A stretch of 64,000 nucleotides of DNA, from assembly GCF_015234275.1 (NCBI RefSeq), contig NZ_JADGII010000001.1; one strand, 5' to 3'. Both the position numbers and the translations under genes were made by a program. Within the stretch, counting starts at the first letter, position 1, and the number at the start of each line of letters is the position of its first letter. This document shows, piece by piece, positions 33,658 to 42,184 of the stretch. The DNA is from Prosthecochloris ethylica. Its GTDB lineage: Bacteria; Bacteroidota; Chlorobiia; Chlorobiales; Chlorobiaceae. The notes beneath the pieces are model-generated. The model had not been told where the DNA came from. It searched no databases and saw nothing but the letters and a program-made list of their open reading frames with translations.

Positions 33658-34890
33658 TCATTGATCTCGTTGTGTGCCGAGAACCCACAGCACAACTGTC
33701 TCGTTATGGTACCTGGCTGACGAACGCTCCGGATCGGACTTGTCGACCGGGCCGATTTCTCCATACGTATAAAAACCGGCAACCGGCACATCCCGGCCCA
33801 GGCACTCCCGGACCGCATCGACCTCTTCACGCACGCGGCGGCCCAATACCATTTTCCTGCCGACACAACTGAACATGATCACCAGTTCAGGCTCTGCCCC
33901 GCCAAGCGTCCTGCGGGCCTGCTCAGCGGCCATTCTTGCCCCCCGTATCACATCCCCCCTCGAACCGGCGGTCAGCGTCAGTTCACTCCCTTCGGGAATC
34001 GATGCCGTCATGATGATGGAGCCGTCGTGCTCGAGAGCGGCCACCCCGCTTCTGAGCTGGAAACAGGGATCATGCTCCGACGAAGCGTGCTCATCGATCA
34101 GGCCGAACGGGTACTCCATAAAAATACCCGGCATTCTCATCGAAAGTTCAGGACCGAGAAACTCACGATACAGTTCCAGGGCGGGAACATGATCGAATTC
34201 CCGGACAATGTTGCCGAGGGAAGATGTACAGATAAAACTGTTGCCGATGGACTCGAAACCGCTGCCGACACCGATGCCGGTTCTGTCCGAACGGTCATGG
34301 CAGATCACGAGAGCACTCACGGCATCCTGGTACACCCTGCCGTTACAGTACTGGAAGGTCTGGCTGAACCGTTCGTCGTCACCGGGGCATCCTCCGACGA
34401 TCTCGACATCCCGACCGAGCCGCTCCATGAGCGCGTCGAGCATCGACGGTGAATCACCATTCATTCCGTCAGGGAACACCAGGAGCGAAGACTTTCCACT
34501 GCACCCGGCAGCCATCATGGCCGCAGCCATGTCCGATGCCGCAGCCCCGGGATTACCGCTCACCTGTCGACCGAGCACCGCCGCAGCATGGAGCCCGTTA
34601 CGGGCAAACGCAATGACAACCACACTCTCCGCATGCACGTTGCCGCCGCAAATCTCTCCAGCCGTCGAACCGCCTGCCATCGGCACATCCGGAACCACCA
34701 AAGACACCCCTTCGAGAAGCCGTTCATGATCGTAACAGGCCGCCCCGAAAACAACGAGTGCTCCAGCTGTACCGCCCAGCCGATCGATCGCGCGGGAGGC
34801 AGCTTCACGACCCGCCTCCCGGGAATCCTGCCGGGAACTCATACCACAGGCCGCTCGCGGCAACGATGAAGATACCTTGTGTTGTGCCAT
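33658..34890 (-). CDS. FIST-domain sensory protein
   Basis: About 410 residues with FIST_N (about 45-235) and FIST_C (about 235-390) domains. Typical pieces are VVPDVPMAGGSTAGEIC near 70, VEIVGGCPGDDERF near 160, ALVICHDRSD, and in the C-part SGVAALEHDGSIIMTASIPEGSELTL, FSCVGRKMVLG and VPVAGFYTYGEIGPV. FIST domains occur beside or fused to signalling proteins and are proposed to bind small ligands such as amino acids; the ligand is unknown. The ATG at 34890 is preferred over a GTG at 34929, though neither has a clear ribosome site. Four bases before the hybrid kinase start, so the two very likely act as sensor and kinase. Confidence 0.9.
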   Translation of the reverse strand: MAQHKVSSSLPRAACGMSSRQDSREAGREAASRAIDRLGGTAGALVVFGAACYDHERLLEGVSLVVPDVPMAGGSTAGEICGGNVHAESVVVIAFARNGLHAAAVLGRQVSGNPGAAASDMAAAMMAAGCSGKSSLLVFPDGMNGDSPSMLDALMERLGRDVEIVGGCPGDDERFSQTFQYCNGRVYQDAVSALVICHDRSDRTGIGVGSGFESIGNSFICTSSLGNIVREFDHVPALELYREFLGPELSMRMPGIFMEYPFGLIDEHASSEHDPCFQLRSGVAALEHDGSIIMTASIPEGSELTLTAGSRGDVIRGARMAAEQARRTLGGAEPELVIMFSCVGRKMVLGRRVREEVDAVRECLGRDVPVAGFYTYGEIGPVDKSDPERSSARYHNETVVLWVLGTQRDQ

Positions 34891-34970
34891 TGATAGAAAC
34901 TTCGCAAAAGATGCAGAGGGAAACAACACTACATCACGTTTTTACGCCAGTGAGCGACACAGGAAACCGC

Positions 34971-36041
34971 TCAGAACGAGTGTTTCAGATAACGGAACAG
35001 CAAACGCCGCCACTCCCCTGAGTCGATAAACTGCAGGAGAGTCCGGTTGACATCTTCGAGCATCGGGCTTCCGGCAGGCAGGGCGATCGCGTAATACTCC
35101 CGGCGGAACGAGTGCTCGAGCACCTTCAGGGAGCCATACTCCTCACCGGCAACGAGATAACGCATAATCGGCTCATCGTACACGACCGCGTCGATGCGCC
35201 TCGTATCGAGCGCCTGCAGCGCGTCCCGGATGCTCTGGAACTCGCGGAACGGGATCTTTTCGTCCGAAAGGAACTCCATGCTTGTCGAGCCGTGAACGGT
35301 CCCGGTACGTACGTTGTGCAGGTCGGACAGGCTGTTGATGCTCACCCCGAGCGACCCGACCGTCAGGGTGGTGGTAATCGCTGCAGTAAAGCCGGAAATA
35401 ATGATAATCCCGGCAAACATCCAGATCAACCCGATCACCCTGCCTGCCGGAGTCACCGGAGCCTTGTCGCCATACCCGACGGTCGTCATGGTCACCGCTG
35501 CCCACCAGAACCCCGAGCCGATCCCCTGCAGAGCCGTCCCGCCGAACTGCTCAGGATTCCGGCGGCGCTCGACGAGCCAGACGAGCAATCCGCTCACGAG
35601 CAGCACGAGGCCCAGCACGCCGACCACCTGCAGGAACGGCAGCGACAGGAAACGACCTGCCATGGCATGCCAGCCATCATCATGCTGTCGCACGGCAATC
35701 GCCAGCCCGGACACGAAATACGGATGTGAAAAATCAAGCATGGTTTCGCGTTCGGCCGTCACCGTCAGTGCCGCCACCGATGCATCGAATTCCCGGGAGG
35801 CAACGCCGGTCAGCAGCCCGTCGACGTCCATCTTCCTGAACATGGTGCCATACCCGTTCTCGCGAGCGATATACTCCCACAACCCGATACTGATGCCTTC
35901 CCAGGAACCGTCATCCGCCTGCATGGAAAAAGGAGGAGCTTCCTTGGTGCCCACAACCAGAGAGGTCTCTGCATGACCGCAGGAAGGCAACAAGAGCAGC
36001 ACGGCAAGTGCGACGGCGACGAATTTCGGGAGATACTTCAT
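34971..36041 (-). CDS. GluR0-like ligand-gated potassium channel
   Basis: 356 residues. An N-terminal signal sequence (1-24) precedes the first half of a periplasmic solute-binding (SBP_bac_3) lobe (LVVGTKEAPPFSMQADDGSW, about 28-112). A channel core follows: membrane segments near 135-155 and 200-222 flanking a P-loop with the filter TVGYGD near 186-191. The second binding-lobe half then resumes (SINSLSDLHNVRTGTVHGS to the end). This split of a binding domain by a two-helix potassium pore is the bacterial ionotropic glutamate receptor (GluR0) design, so an extracellular ligand should gate potassium flux. The ligand, perhaps an amino acid, is not identified. 80 bases upstream of the FIST gene. 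Confidence 0.92.
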   Translation of the reverse strand: MKYLPKFVAVALAVLLLLPSCGHAETSLVVGTKEAPPFSMQADDGSWEGISIGLWEYIARENGYGTMFRKMDVDGLLTGVASREFDASVAALTVTAERETMLDFSHPYFVSGLAIAVRQHDDGWHAMAGRFLSLPFLQVVGVLGLVLLVSGLLVWLVERRRNPEQFGGTALQGIGSGFWWAAVTMTTVGYGDKAPVTPAGRVIGLIWMFAGIIIISGFTAAITTTLTVGSLGVSINSLSDLHNVRTGTVHGSTSMEFLSDEKIPFREFQSIRDALQALDTRRIDAVVYDEPIMRYLVAGEEYGSLKVLEHSFRREYYAIALPAGSPMLEDVNRTLLQFIDSGEWRRLLFRYLKHSF

Positions 36042-36120
36042 ATATCACACGAGGAGTGGACAGAAACTGTACATATCGAAAAGTACAACTTCACCGGGCA
36101 GGAAAAAAGCGGCGCTGCAG

Positions 36121-37254
36121 CTACCCGTCCCCGCGCCGCGCCGTGATCAGGTCACGGTACCGTGCGATCAGGGCGCCGTTGATCACCGGCCACGAACGGC
36201 TCTCGGCATAGGCCAAGGCACGCTTGCGCTGCTCGAGGTAGAGTGCGCGGTCATGGATCAGGCGTGTGCAGCTCCGGTAGAATGCATCGGTCTCTCCGGC
36301 AGGCTCGATAAACCCTGCCTCTGCTTCGCCGACCAGCTCCTTGCAGCCGCCCTCGTCAGAGACCACGGCCGGCAGCCCCGATGCAAACGCTTCGAGCACG
36401 ACATTACCGAAGGATTCCGTCGTCGACGGAAACAGGAACAGGTCACTGCTGGCATAGGCCTCGGACAACTCGCGTCCAGACAGATACCCCGGAAACACCG
36501 CCCCGGGCATCCGGCGTTTCAGCTCCTCCTCTTCCGGACCGGAACCGATCATGACAAATGTCACTTTCGAGGCGTCAGGCCCCTTCATGAACCGGTCATA
36601 CACCTCCATCACCACCCGGATATCCTTGTACCACACAAACCGCCCGGCATAGGCAATCACCATCCTGTCTTCGGCCCCCCAGGATCTCCTGAGGGATTCC
36701 GAACGAGAGGAGGGGTTGAAAAGTATGGCATCAATACCACGCGACCAGATCCCGACCGTGGTCACCCCGTTCTCCTCGAGCCGATGCTTCATGTCCTGTG
36801 TCGGGACGAAGACCACGTCACACGCATTGTAGAATTTTCTGAGGTAAGCCCATACCAGCGGTTCGGTAAAACCGAGACGATAGTATTTCAGGTAGGAAGG
36901 AAAATCGGTATGATACACCGATCCGACCGGCAAGCCGTGCTTCAGGCCATACTTCAGAAAGTTGTAGCCGATAATGTCAGGAGTGGAGATATGAATGATA
37001 TCCGGGCCGAACGCATCGAGCTGACGGCTCGTGGATGCAGAATAGAACCCGAGACGATAATCCGTATAGAGCGGAATCGGCACCGACGGCATTCTGTTGA
37101 CCTGCTCACCCCCGCAGCCACCTTCCGACACATCGGGTGACCAGACCATGACCTCATGACCATCTGCGAGCAGGGACGAAACCAGCTGGTACATACTCCT
37201 GACCGCCCCGTCCTTGTTGCGCACATAGGTGCCGCCGTAAAACGCTATTTTCAT
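36121..37254 (-). CDS. GT4-family glycosyltransferase (SQD2/MgtA-like)
   Basis: 377 residues; the ATG at 37254 is chosen because it begins the conserved KIAFYGGTYVRNKDGAV strand and has GGAGAAAG upstream, whereas the open frame reaches 37341. GT-B fold features are HISTPDIIGYNFLKYG and VYHTDFPSYLKYY in the acceptor half, then AYAGRFVWYKDIRVVMEVYDRF near 215, GSGPEEEELKRR, and the donor-binding FPSTTESFGNVVLEAFASGLPAV near 300. The HxDFPxYLKYY pattern recalls sulfoquinovosyl- and mannosyl-diacylglycerol transferases, so a glycolipid product is possible but not shown. It stands alone on its strand; no neighbouring glycan genes. Confidence 0.85.
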   Translation of the reverse strand: MKIAFYGGTYVRNKDGAVRSMYQLVSSLLADGHEVMVWSPDVSEGGCGGEQVNRMPSVPIPLYTDYRLGFYSASTSRQLDAFGPDIIHISTPDIIGYNFLKYGLKHGLPVGSVYHTDFPSYLKYYRLGFTEPLVWAYLRKFYNACDVVFVPTQDMKHRLEENGVTTVGIWSRGIDAILFNPSSRSESLRRSWGAEDRMVIAYAGRFVWYKDIRVVMEVYDRFMKGPDASKVTFVMIGSGPEEEELKRRMPGAVFPGYLSGRELSEAYASSDLFLFPSTTESFGNVVLEAFASGLPAVVSDEGGCKELVGEAEAGFIEPAGETDAFYRSCTRLIHDRALYLEQRKRALAYAESRSWPVINGALIARYRDLITARRGDG

Positions 37255-37353
37255 AATCCTGCTTTCTCCAACACATCCTGACCGGGCCTGCACGTCGCAG
37301 GTCCGCTGAAGCAGGAAAGTAACATTTCCTCCGCCAATCACCTAACCGTGGAT

Positions 37354-37821
37354 TCAGCGCACGGAGAGCGCAACAACCACCGGTTCGACAAGCCGTTCGT
37401 AATCCTGGTAGGTCAGCCTGAGCAGTTCGGTATGGGCACCGGCGTTGAACACGATCTCCTCGTCCTGTGCCAGGGCTTCGTCGACATACGTGTCCATGCC
37501 GTAGAGGTTGCCGAACGGCGGCATGGCCCCGACTTCGCAGCCGGGAAACATATCGGCAAAATCCTGCTCGGAGGCAAGAAGAACGTCTTCCGTTCCCGCG
37601 GCCTCTCTGAGCTTCGTAAAGTCAAGCTGCCTCGAGGCCGGCAGCACAGCCATGGCAAGCTTGCCGTCGATCGTCACCATCACGGTCTTTGCCAGCTCCC
37701 TGCCGGGAACATGGGCTGCCGCGGCAATTTCCTGCGCGGTATAGGCCGGAGAATGACTGATGATGAAATAACGGATCCTGTGCTTGTCGAGAAAGTCCCG
37801 TAATGTACGAATAGGCATCAT
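37354..37821 (-). CDS. YbaK/aminoacyl-tRNA-associated editing protein
   Basis: This 155-residue protein with the YbaK/ProX fold probably hydrolyses mischarged aminoacyl-tRNA. It shows the family pattern VPGRELAKTVMVTIDGKLAMAVLPASRQLDFTKL (lysine near residue 44), FPGCEVGAMPPFGNLYGMDTYVDE near 96, and FNAGAHTELLRLTYQDYERLV. The GxMPPFG loop is the substrate pocket. Start ATG at 37821 follows a GGAGGGG stretch. It lies upstream of the glycosyltransferase on the same strand (99 bases), but without evident functional link. Confidence 0.88.
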   Translation of the reverse strand: MMPIRTLRDFLDKHRIRYFIISHSPAYTAQEIAAAAHVPGRELAKTVMVTIDGKLAMAVLPASRQLDFTKLREAAGTEDVLLASEQDFADMFPGCEVGAMPPFGNLYGMDTYVDEALAQDEEIVFNAGAHTELLRLTYQDYERLVEPVVVALSVR

Positions 37822-37865
37822 CCCCTCCTTTCTGTTCGTGTTGAACGCCTGTCATGAAAACCTTT

Positions 37866-37895
37866 ACCGCCGGCTCCCGCCCGGCAACCGGCGGT
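37866..37895 (-). terminator. hairpin after the CARDB protein gene
   Basis: ACCGCCGG at 37866-37873 pairs with CCGGCGGT at 37888-37895. The following T-run on the minus strand is poor, so this is a possible terminator for the CARDB gene that ends at 37921. Confidence 0.45.
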
Positions 37896-37920
37896 GTACA
37901 TACAAAAAGCAACCCGGCGA

Positions 37921-39717
37921 TCAGCGCCGCAGGTAGCTGAACGACGGATCCGGACGCCCGACGTAACAGGAGTAGCGGAACCCGTATTTTCTGATCACAT
38001 TGTAGGCCTTGACGGCTTCAGCTTTCCTGTTACCGAAATCAAACACCCAGTGATTGCCGTCCACTATTTTCCAGCGGTTGTTGATTCGCTTGACCTCGAT
38101 GGTCTGGGGATTGAATGACACGCAGTCTTCCCCGGGAAAACTGCCCGAAGGGGCATTGCTGCCGACCAGCATATAGGTAAACGACGGGTCCGGACGCCCG
38201 ACAAAGCAGGAGCGGTTCATCTGGTAGTGACGGATAATGCGGTAGGCTTTCATGGCTTCATCCCGCTTGCTGCCGAAATCGAACAGCCAGTGATTGCCGT
38301 CGACAATCTTCCAGCTGCCGTTGATCTGCCTGACCCTGACGCTCTTGGGATTGAAACTGACACAGTCCTCCTGCAATACCGCCGGTCCTGCGTCAGGATC
38401 TTTCACCCTGACTTTGCAGAACGCCACATTATTTTTCTCGCTGGACTCCGCATGACGGTTACCGGCATCGACCACGGCCCCGAGGTAATACAGTCCCGGA
38501 GGAGTGTCGGCGGGAATGGTATTGGTCCCGTTCAGCTTGACGGTCTTCCATCCCGGACCGCTGAACGAGATATTTTCACGACCGCCCTTCAGGAGAACCC
38601 CATCAGCATACGACGAGCTGTAGACGGCATTCGGAGCCGGAACAGCATAGAGCGGGTTCTTTTTGAGTACGAGGTCGATCACCACGCCGTTCACCGGCTG
38701 CTGGAACGAACTGTGGGCCCGGACAACGAATCCCGAACCGAGTTCCTGCCCCGGCTTGACCGCCTGCGGGCATTTCTCGATCGATACCTTCAGGTCTCCA
38801 CGTTTCACGACGGTTCCGGAAATACCGCCGACAGGAGCGATTCCGATCCCTTCCCGGCACATCACCTGTTTCGTGCGCCGATTGTTGTTTTCGTTCGATT
38901 CCGCCACTTTGTTATGCAAATCGACCTGGGCCATGATGTTCGATGTTCCCGAGACCGTCAGGTTGCTCGTATAGGTGACGGTTCCGCCGGGCTTCTGCAG
39001 CTTTTTCGACGGATCGAGCTTCCAGATCGTCGCGCCGCCCCACCGCTTGCCGTCTTTCCAGAAATAGATTCCGGCACTTTCAGGAGTATGGACGTAGTAG
39101 ACATCATCGGAAAGTGCTCCGGGGCCGTTGTTCCTGATAGTCGCCGCTACCCGGCACCCGTCATCGAGCCAGATTTCCTCGACCTCGAGGTCGGGCATCA
39201 GCTTGATCGGGCGTGGACCCGGCACAGTGGCAACCGTTCCGGCAACCGGCGAACAGGAAAGCTTTTCCTTGCGGGTATTGTTTGCCTCATTGCGCTCTGT
39301 AACCTCGTTCCACAGGTCGACTTCAGCCTCGATAACTGCGCTGCCGGAGACTTTCAGGTTACTGGTATAGGTTGCCGTTCCGCCGGGCTTCTGCAGCTTT
39401 TTCGACGGATCGAACTTCCAGATCGTCGCACCGCCCCACGGCTTGCCGTTGATTCTGAGATACACGCCGGCACTCTTCGGGCTGTGCTGGCTCCAGACCT
39501 TGTCCTGCAGGGTTCCCGGACCATTGTTTTTCACGCTCACCACCACGTGGCATTTGCTGTCGAGACGAATATCCTGAACGACAAGGTCGGGCAGCATCGC
39601 TACGATCCCCGGCTTGAAAGGCAGAATTTTCTGCTCGGCGGACGCCGCCGGCACCAACACTCCGGAACTGAAAAGCATGAGCACCAGGAGCGCCATGATA
39701 CACCTGATCTGTTTCAT
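37921..39717 (-). CDS. exported CARDB-repeat protein with two C-terminal repeats
   Basis: 598 residues from the ATG at 39717, which has GGAG seven bases upstream; a longer open frame to 39759 lacks one. A signal sequence (1-27, ending PAASAEQ) precedes three CARDB-like domains (about 35-135, 160-265, 285-435). The first two share LMPDLEVEEIWLDDGCRV-type starts and KLQKPGGT-type centres; CARDB means cell-adhesion related domain in bacteria. A pair of nearly identical units of about 68 residues follows (447-515, 530-598): EDCVSFNP, WKIVDGNHW, FDFG, and CxVGRPDPSF. I do not know their function. Bases 38981-39052 and 39377-39448 differ at only three positions, which shows recent internal duplication. 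Confidence 0.82.
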   Translation of the reverse strand: MKQIRCIMALLVLMLFSSGVLVPAASAEQKILPFKPGIVAMLPDLVVQDIRLDSKCHVVVSVKNNGPGTLQDKVWSQHSPKSAGVYLRINGKPWGGATIWKFDPSKKLQKPGGTATYTSNLKVSGSAVIEAEVDLWNEVTERNEANNTRKEKLSCSPVAGTVATVPGPRPIKLMPDLEVEEIWLDDGCRVAATIRNNGPGALSDDVYYVHTPESAGIYFWKDGKRWGGATIWKLDPSKKLQKPGGTVTYTSNLTVSGTSNIMAQVDLHNKVAESNENNNRRTKQVMCREGIGIAPVGGISGTVVKRGDLKVSIEKCPQAVKPGQELGSGFVVRAHSSFQQPVNGVVIDLVLKKNPLYAVPAPNAVYSSSYADGVLLKGGRENISFSGPGWKTVKLNGTNTIPADTPPGLYYLGAVVDAGNRHAESSEKNNVAFCKVRVKDPDAGPAVLQEDCVSFNPKSVRVRQINGSWKIVDGNHWLFDFGSKRDEAMKAYRIIRHYQMNRSCFVGRPDPSFTYMLVGSNAPSGSFPGEDCVSFNPQTIEVKRINNRWKIVDGNHWVFDFGNRKAEAVKAYNVIRKYGFRYSCYVGRPDPSFSYLRR

Positions 39718-39885
39718 GACCGTTCTCCGTTTAAGATTCTCTGATTGCGGCACTGGCACAGTGTGCCATCACGACTGCCCGGAAGCGTGCAGAAAGGAGA
39801 GGAGGACTGCATGCATCCGCACGAGCCTGCAGGTGAAAGTTAACGCTGAAGGAGGAAGAAAACCTAAGGAAGGAGAAAAAAACGG

Positions 39886-39925
39886 TAAAAAAAACCGCTG
39901 CCGGCAGAACCCGGCAACGGCAGCG
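39886..39925 (-). terminator. intrinsic terminator after the barrel protein gene at 39934-40569
   Basis: CGCTGCCG (39896-39903) pairs with CGGCAGCG (39918-39925). On the minus strand the stem is followed by G and eight T. It ends the barrel gene. Confidence 0.88.
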
Positions 39926-39933
39926 ATTCATCA

Positions 39934-40569
39934 TCAGAAAATACCTGCACGGATACCGGCAACAACGTTATGGCTGTCGAGATCGGCCTCGATCCCATAG
40001 CCGTCAACGGAGACTTCGGGGTCATCCATCGCAAAATAGCGGTACCCGAGATCGAGCACCATGTTCGGAAGAAGCCTGATACCGATGCCGGCACCAGCCT
40101 GCCATGCAAACACGGTATCGTCCTCGCTCCACTCGCCGAGTTCGAAGTCGATACTTGCCAGTCCGAGGCCACCCATCACGTACGGCTGAAACAGCGAACC
40201 CGGCACTCCGGCCTCGACATACGCATTGGCCATGACGGTCAGGACCTCCGCGTCCAGATCCTCAATATCAGGATCGAACGGCCCGAAATCGTCCATCACT
40301 TCCTGAGAGACACTATCGAGCTCATGCATCTGGTAACCGACTTCCCCCTCGAGGCGCAGAGTGCCTGCATCGAGCCCGAGCGCGAGATCGATACCGTAAC
40401 CGGGGCTGAAATCAGCACCCTCATCGTACTCGCTTCCGTTCACGGTGACATCCGATTCGCCCATCATGGAAAGAGCACCTGATACGCTGGCATAGGGTGT
40501 TGCAGCCACAGCCGCCGGAACCGGGGCGAGGCAGAGAGCGGCAACCGCTCCGCATAACAATTTTTTCAT
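39934..40569 (-). CDS. small outer-membrane beta-barrel protein 1
   Basis: 211 residues from the ATG at 40569, with an excellent AGGAGGAG ribosome site. Signal peptide (1-22, ending AAVAATPYASV) precedes a glycine-rich barrel with alternating hydrophobic strands and acidic loops. The last strands, VLDLGYRYFAMDD and DSHNVVAGIRAGIF with a terminal aromatic residue, match OMP_b-brl porin-like proteins (8-strand type). It has a close relative immediately upstream (40670-41278) and two at 55641-57220. No ligand is known. Confidence 0.85.
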   Translation of the reverse strand: MKKLLCGAVAALCLAPVPAAVAATPYASVSGALSMMGESDVTVNGSEYDEGADFSPGYGIDLALGLDAGTLRLEGEVGYQMHELDSVSQEVMDDFGPFDPDIEDLDAEVLTVMANAYVEAGVPGSLFQPYVMGGLGLASIDFELGEWSEDDTVFAWQAGAGIGIRLLPNMVLDLGYRYFAMDDPEVSVDGYGIEADLDSHNVVAGIRAGIF

Positions 40570-40611
40570 TTCTCCTCCTGTTCTGAGTGAATGATTCTGG
40601 TTGACACGACA

Positions 40612-40643
40612 GAAAAAAAGCCGGCTGCAGAACACAGCCGGCT
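40612..40643 (-). terminator. intrinsic terminator between the two barrel genes
   Basis: AGCCGGCTG (40619-40627) pairs with CAGCCGGCT (40635-40643). On the minus strand a run of T follows the stem (40612-40619). It separates the upstream barrel gene (40670-41278) from barrel protein 1. Confidence 0.88.
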
Positions 40644-40669
40644 GAAGATCAGCAGTTTACACCACCAAC

Positions 40670-41278
40670 TTACAGCGCAACGCGCACGCCTGCCATGAAG
40701 TTATGGGTATCGATGTCGAGTGAATCATCAGACTCCTCGATATCAATATCGGATGTAGCAAAGTACCGGTAACCGAGGTCAACCATGACGTTCGAGGTTG
40801 CCTGGATGCCCACACCTGCGCCGAACTGGTAGGCAAATGCGGTCTCATCAAAGCCCTCTCCACCTTCATAGTCGAAATCAACCGATGCCACGCCGAGTCC
40901 GGCCATGACATAGGGAGTAACCGGCGAATCAGCCATTTCGAGGTCAACATAGCCGTTGGCCATGAATGACAGAATGGAAACCTCGAGATCGTCAGGATCA
41001 ATAAAATCCAGAATAGCGTCAACATCATTCACCTGATAGCCGACAGCACCTTCCACACGGTACATATCGCCATCGAGACCGAGAGCCCCATTGACGACAA
41101 AACCGGATTTGTATTCGAGATAATCCTCAACCTCGCCACCATCGTATTCAAGATTGGAATCGGTCAGGATACCGAGCCCTGCCGAAGCGCTGACATAGGG
41201 AGTTGCTGCCTGTGCGAAGGAAGCGCTCACGAGCAGCACGAAAAGTGCTGCCACCATGCTGAGAAAACCTTTTTTCAT
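40670..41278 (-). CDS. small outer-membrane beta-barrel protein 2
   Basis: 202 residues, starting at the ATG at 41278 after a GGAG. The signal peptide FLSMVAALFVLLVSASFAQA ends just before ATPYVSASAGLGI. The barrel repeats YVDLEMADSPVTPYVMAGLGVASVDF and VMVDLGYRYFATSD, and ends THNFMAGVRVAL. Sequence and length make it a clear paralogue of barrel protein 1, and both are probably the product of gene duplication. Each is followed by its own terminator, so they are separately transcribed units. Confidence 0.85.
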   Translation of the reverse strand: MKKGFLSMVAALFVLLVSASFAQAATPYVSASAGLGILTDSNLEYDGGEVEDYLEYKSGFVVNGALGLDGDMYRVEGAVGYQVNDVDAILDFIDPDDLEVSILSFMANGYVDLEMADSPVTPYVMAGLGVASVDFDYEGGEGFDETAFAYQFGAGVGIQATSNVMVDLGYRYFATSDIDIEESDDSLDIDTHNFMAGVRVAL

Positions 41279-41395
41279 GATCTTTTTCTCCGTTTTTCTG
41301 TTCATCAGTTGTGTGCTTTTTTGTGTCACTGCTCATCACCCACGCGATGATACCGTCAAATTTATACATTCGACCTAAAATTCAAAACACTTTTT

Positions 41396-42184
41396 TTACC
41401 GCATCAGGGAAACGGAAAAATCCTGAAGAACCGGCAGGGCGCTGCGGTACCCGGCCTCGATGATCTCTGGCACCTTCGAGGTATCGACCAGGCTGAAACG
41501 ACCGATGTCGGGCGTGATCACCAGGTCGGCGCTCTCCAGCTGCAGGGCGGTCGTATTGTGCAGCGCACTGTAGAATGCATTGAGCAAGAGCCCCACGATG
41601 TTGTCGGGCCTGGAGAATTCGTGCCCCCCCATCAGGTCGACACACACCACCGGCAACGTCTCCCGCTGCTGCAGCGGTGAGAGCGGCACGTTTTCCACCA
41701 GCACTCCATCGACCAGCAGCAGCCCGTTGCGCTCCACCGGCCTGAACACCCCGGGAATGCAGGCGCTCGCCATCACAGCCGACGACACATCCCCCTGTTC
41801 CATCACAACCTTCCCTCCGGTGGCGATATCGGTCGCCACCAGCGAGAGCGCAATCCCGGCATGTTCGATAACCTGCCTGCCGAGCAGATCCCGGATGATC
41901 CCTCCCATTTTCTTGTTCGACAGCAGTCCGTACTGCGAGAGCGACAGCCCCGAGAGATCGAACCAGTCCAGGTCTCGCGCGACATCGGCAATCTCCTGCC
42001 AGCTCTTGCCGAATGCGTGCAGGGCCGCGATAAATGCACCGATACTGGTTCCGGCAACCGCCCTCACGCTGATACCGCATTCGTCAAGCGCACGCAGGAC
42101 TCCGACATGAGCGGCGCCAAGCACTGCACCGCCGCCAAGGGCGAGACCGACAGAACGGTCTCTGTGTTCTCCGGTAACTCTCAT
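41396..42184 (-). CDS. patatin-like phospholipase
   Basis: 262 residues with start ATG at 42184, whose A is shared with the TGA of the aldehyde dehydrogenase gene (TGATG). It carries the patatin triad elements: oxyanion loop GGGAVLGAAHVGVL near residue 20, nucleophile GTSIGAFIAAL (Ser near 46), and the catalytic aspartate in DGVLVENVPLSP near 163. No signal peptide and no barrel, so it is a cytoplasmic acyl hydrolase of the RssA/YlbK type, distinct from outer-membrane patatins. Substrate unknown; translational coupling to an aldehyde dehydrogenase suggests turnover of membrane lipid. Confidence 0.9.
   Translation of the reverse strand: MRVTGEHRDRSVGLALGGGAVLGAAHVGVLRALDECGISVRAVAGTSIGAFIAALHAFGKSWQEIADVARDLDWFDLSGLSLSQYGLLSNKKMGGIIRDLLGRQVIEHAGIALSLVATDIATGGKVVMEQGDVSSAVMASACIPGVFRPVERNGLLLVDGVLVENVPLSPLQQRETLPVVCVDLMGGHEFSRPDNIVGLLLNAFYSALHNTTALQLESADLVITPDIGRFSLVDTSKVPEIIEAGYRSALPVLQDFSVSLMR

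Noticed and set aside
33654..33866. N-terminal extension of the hybrid kinase to 33866
   Set aside because: It overlaps the end of the FIST gene in another frame and encodes Arg/Ser-rich sequence with no domain; the ATG at 33653 just after the FIST stop is better.
38227..39744. 505-codon open frame on the plus strand
   Set aside because: Opposite the CARDB gene, whose signal peptide, ribosome site and repeats are clear. The antisense product is histidine- and arginine-rich with no structure.
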